Assembly (NCBI GenBank): GCA_020635175.1
Contig: JACKAH010000001.1
Coordinates: 207,501 to 222,674 of the forward strand
Length of the DNA stretch: 15,174 nt
Direction of reading: 5' to 3'
Origin: Deltaproteobacteria bacterium
GTDB lineage: Bacteria > Bdellovibrionota_C > UBA2361 > J135
This document shows, piece after piece, positions 13,479 to 15,174 of this stretch. The notes beneath the pieces were generated by a model, which was not told the DNA's origin, did no database searches, and was given only the letters and a program-made list of their open reading frames with translations. Position 1 is the first letter of the stretch; every line of letters begins with the position of its first letter. The position numbers and the translations under genes are program-made.

Positions 13479-14227
13479 TGCTCTTCTCCATGTTTACAGT
13501 GAGAGTGATGGATTATATTGATTGGTTGGCCATACAGTTTCTCAATAACCTCTGCATTAAGAGCTTCTGCTTCGTGACAGATAAGAGTTCTCTGCAGACA
13601 GGCAACTTTTGTAACATATTGAGAGATGAAGCCAATATCATGGGAAACAACAATAATCGTTATTCTTTGGTTTAGTCTTTTTAGAACTTCAAAGATATCC
13701 TCCTCGACTCGCATATCAATATTTGCAGTCGGTTCATCAAGCATTAAAATTTCTGGGCTGCTTGAGATTGCTCTAGCTAATAAGACTCTTTGAATCTCTC
13801 CTCCTGATAAGTTTTCTAAGGTTCTATCTGCAAGGTGATCGATTTCGACTTCCTTCATCGACCTATGTGCGATTTCATAATCCTCTTTGCTATAATCGCC
13901 AAAAGTTTTAGTTATGCCTAATCTTCCGAGCAAGACGGTCTGTAACACAGAGATCGGAAAGTCGCGTCTAAATGTTGGATACTGAGAAACATACCCGATA
14001 CGCCTTTGAGCAAGTGTTGGCTTCTGTCCTAAAACTTCAATCTTGCCAGAAGAGGGCTTAATCAAACCAAGCATCAATTTCAATAACGTAGTCTTTCCCC
14101 CACCGCTTGGGCCAACTATCCCAATAAATTCTCCCTGCTCAACGGTAAAGCTTACATCCTCAAGGATTCTAAGATCTCCATGTGAGAAGTTTACCTTATC
14201 GATTAGAATTGCTGGTACGTTATTCAT
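13475..14227 (-). CDS. znuC: Zinc/manganese ABC transporter ATPase (ZnuC-like)
   Basis: Cytoplasmic ATP-binding subunit that powers metal import. 250 residues. Walker A GPSGGGKTT (39-47), Q-loop Gln82 in YVSQYPTFRRDFP, signature LSGGEIQRV (140-148), Walker B ILMLDEPTANID (160-171) and switch His196 in VSHDIG are all intact. The C-terminal tail is His-rich (His240, 241, 243, 246, 250 with Cys244), common in ZnuC proteins and possibly metal-sensing. The ATG overlaps the znuA stop as ATGA; the stop overlaps the znuB start. Acts with both. Confidence 0.94.
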   Translation of the reverse strand: MNNVPAILIDKVNFSHGDLRILEDVSFTVEQGEFIGIVGPSGGGKTTLLKLMLGLIKPSSGKIEVLGQKPTLAQRRIGYVSQYPTFRRDFPISVLQTVLLGRLGITKTFGDYSKEDYEIAHRSMKEVEIDHLADRTLENLSGGEIQRVLLARAISSSPEILMLDEPTANIDMRVEEDIFEVLKRLNQRITIIVVSHDIGFISQYVTKVACLQRTLICHEAEALNAEVIEKLYGQPINIIHHSHCKHGEEH

Positions 14228-15078
14228 GACAAAGATTCCTTAATCAACTTTGTAGCAGCTTTTAAGTTTTCTATATAGTCCTCGGATAAGGGATTAATTA
14301 CTTCGACTTTTGCGCCAATTGCGGAAGCGATGGTTTCGGCTGTAGTGGTGTCAAACTCTCGTTGGATAAAAATGGTTTTGGTTCCTAATTGTTTCGCTTC
14401 AGCAACAATATGAGCTAGTTCTTTGGCTGAGGGCTCTTTCCCGTCAATTTCTATCGCATGCTGTATTAGTCCATACTGTTTTGCAAAATGTCCCCAAGAA
14501 GGGTGAAATACAAAAAAGTCTCGATTTCTCACATCCTTTAGCTCTCCTGCTAACTCCTTATCAAGTTCCTCTAGTTCTAAAGAGAGTTGCTTGAAGTTAC
14601 GAGAGAACAGCTCTGCATCACTAGGCAGGTAGTTGGTAAGATTATCGTGAATAGTTTTTGCCAGTTTGATTGCGTTTGTAGGAGTAGTCCATACGTGAGG
14701 ATCTATTGACGCGTGATGCTCGCGAGCATGTTCTGATAAATCTTTTAGTGGCTCAATTTCAGAGGCGATGTTTATCACCTGAACTTTTGGATAGCTTCTT
14801 TTTATTTTGGGGATCCAGCTTTTCTCAAAAGGTACATCGATTGTAAAAAACAGATCTGCATTAGAGATCTCAACCATCTGTTTTGGCGTAGGATCAAATG
14901 TAGCTGGGCTCTGCCCCTTGCCCACAAGCGATGTAACACTTACCTTATCTTCTCCAATCCGCTCAACCAAAAACTTCTGAGGCAAAATGCTGACAGCAAC
15001 ATCGAGCTTGCCTTCTGCAAAAGCAGAGCAGAGAGCTAAATGAAGAATAAAAAAGGATAAAAGCAGGTAAGATTTCAT
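14224..15078 (-). CDS. znuA: Periplasmic metal-binding protein of zinc/manganese ABC importer (ZnuA-like)
   Basis: Captures the metal ion in the periplasm for ZnuBC. 284 residues with a Sec signal peptide (cleavage near AFA/EG at 21). The cluster A-I fold is clear: LVGKGQSPATFDPTP (51-65), a short acidic-His loop SEHAREHHASIDPHVW (115-130), FHPSWGHFAKQYGL (191-204) and IQREFDTTTAETIA (238-250). Three of the four usual ligand positions are visible: His128, His192 and Glu241 or Asp243. The first one, normally His in PHxxEP, is Ala59. The ATG at 15078 lacks a Shine-Dalgarno. It is first in the znuACB run, so control probably lies upstream in 15079-15174, where inverted repeats are present but no recognisable Zur box. 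Confidence 0.93.
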   Translation of the reverse strand: MKSYLLLSFFILHLALCSAFAEGKLDVAVSILPQKFLVERIGEDKVSVTSLVGKGQSPATFDPTPKQMVEISNADLFFTIDVPFEKSWIPKIKRSYPKVQVINIASEIEPLKDLSEHAREHHASIDPHVWTTPTNAIKLAKTIHDNLTNYLPSDAELFSRNFKQLSLELEELDKELAGELKDVRNRDFFVFHPSWGHFAKQYGLIQHAIEIDGKEPSAKELAHIVAEAKQLGTKTIFIQREFDTTTAETIASAIGAKVEVINPLSEDYIENLKAATKLIKESLS

Positions 15079-15109
15079 TTGATAGTTTTAGTTTAAGCGG
15101 CAGCATAAG

Positions 15110-15147
15110 TCACGGATCTGGCAGTGCCGCATTCCGTAGATTCGTGA
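15110..15147. repeat. Imperfect inverted repeat upstream of znuA
   Basis: TCACGGATCT (15110-15119) and AGATTCGTGA (15138-15147) pair at 9 of 10 positions around an 18-base centre. A second, interlocking pair GCGGCA (15097-15102) and TGCCGC (15125-15130) overlaps it. Placed 32-69 bases before the znuA ATG, it could be an operator, but it does not match Zur boxes known to me. Confidence 0.35.
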
Positions 15148-15174
15148 TTTGCCCGTCTTAACTAGCTGAGATTG

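Noticed and set aside
15088..15174. Open minus-strand frame of 28 codons running off the window edge and stopping 9 bases before znuA
   Set aside because: Too short to judge; Arg/Cys-rich and matching no C-terminus I know. An open run of this length is expected by chance about one time in four.
15079..15174. tRNA gene upstream of znuA
   Set aside because: The stems do not make a cloverleaf, and no T-loop consensus or CCA end is present.
1..15174. CRISPR array, insertion sequence, prophage or integrase signs
   Set aside because: No regularly spaced repeats, transposase or recombinase motifs, or terminal inverted repeats were found on either strand.

Overview
The window comes from a Gram-negative bacterium with AT-leaning DNA. 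It encodes outer-membrane and periplasmic proteins: a porin ending in Phe, a lipoprotein peroxidase, Sec signal peptides and a ZnuABC importer. The gene set (type I AroD, RlmB, a YbeD-like DUF493 protein, a TPR-glycosyltransferase, a MauG-type peroxidase) fits a proteobacterium-like or delta-related free-living organism, but no single marker fixes the taxon. Six of 17 genes appear to start with GTG or TTG.

Positions 1-5414 hold mixed genes. They are a partial acyl-CoA dehydrogenase (minus) behind a small ribbon-helix-helix protein with a good promoter and an operator-like palindrome; a plus-strand STAS-like protein; a convergent secreted FG-GAP/VCBS-type calcium-repeat protein; aroD, whose 3' end overlaps rlmB tail to tail; and a DUF493 (YbeD-like) gene. 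A 14-bp perfect inverted repeat lies directly before the DUF493 start codon and carries TATAAT in its loop.

Positions 5501-10434 (all minus) are the most coherent block: a DUF4399 protein with His clusters, then a porin with its own promoter, a periplasmic FMN-binding-domain protein, ApbE flavin transferase, a four-helix membrane protein with two likely bis-His heme b sites, and a two-heme MauG/CcpA-type lipoprotein. The last four genes overlap or are 11 bases apart. The order suggests an electron route from the quinone pool through cytochrome b and a covalently flavinylated carrier to a periplasmic peroxidase, with the porin admitting a substrate.

Positions 10601-15174 hold a TPR plus GT9-like glycosyltransferase gene and a 361-base gap. 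In that gap the minus strand folds into a rod of about 200 nt, with a TATCAT -10 box just upstream and a U-rich tract just downstream; this is a candidate 6S-like or other structured RNA. Then comes a compact znuA-znuC-znuB zinc/manganese ABC importer operon with 4-base overlaps, whose binding protein has Ala where the first metal-binding His usually sits.
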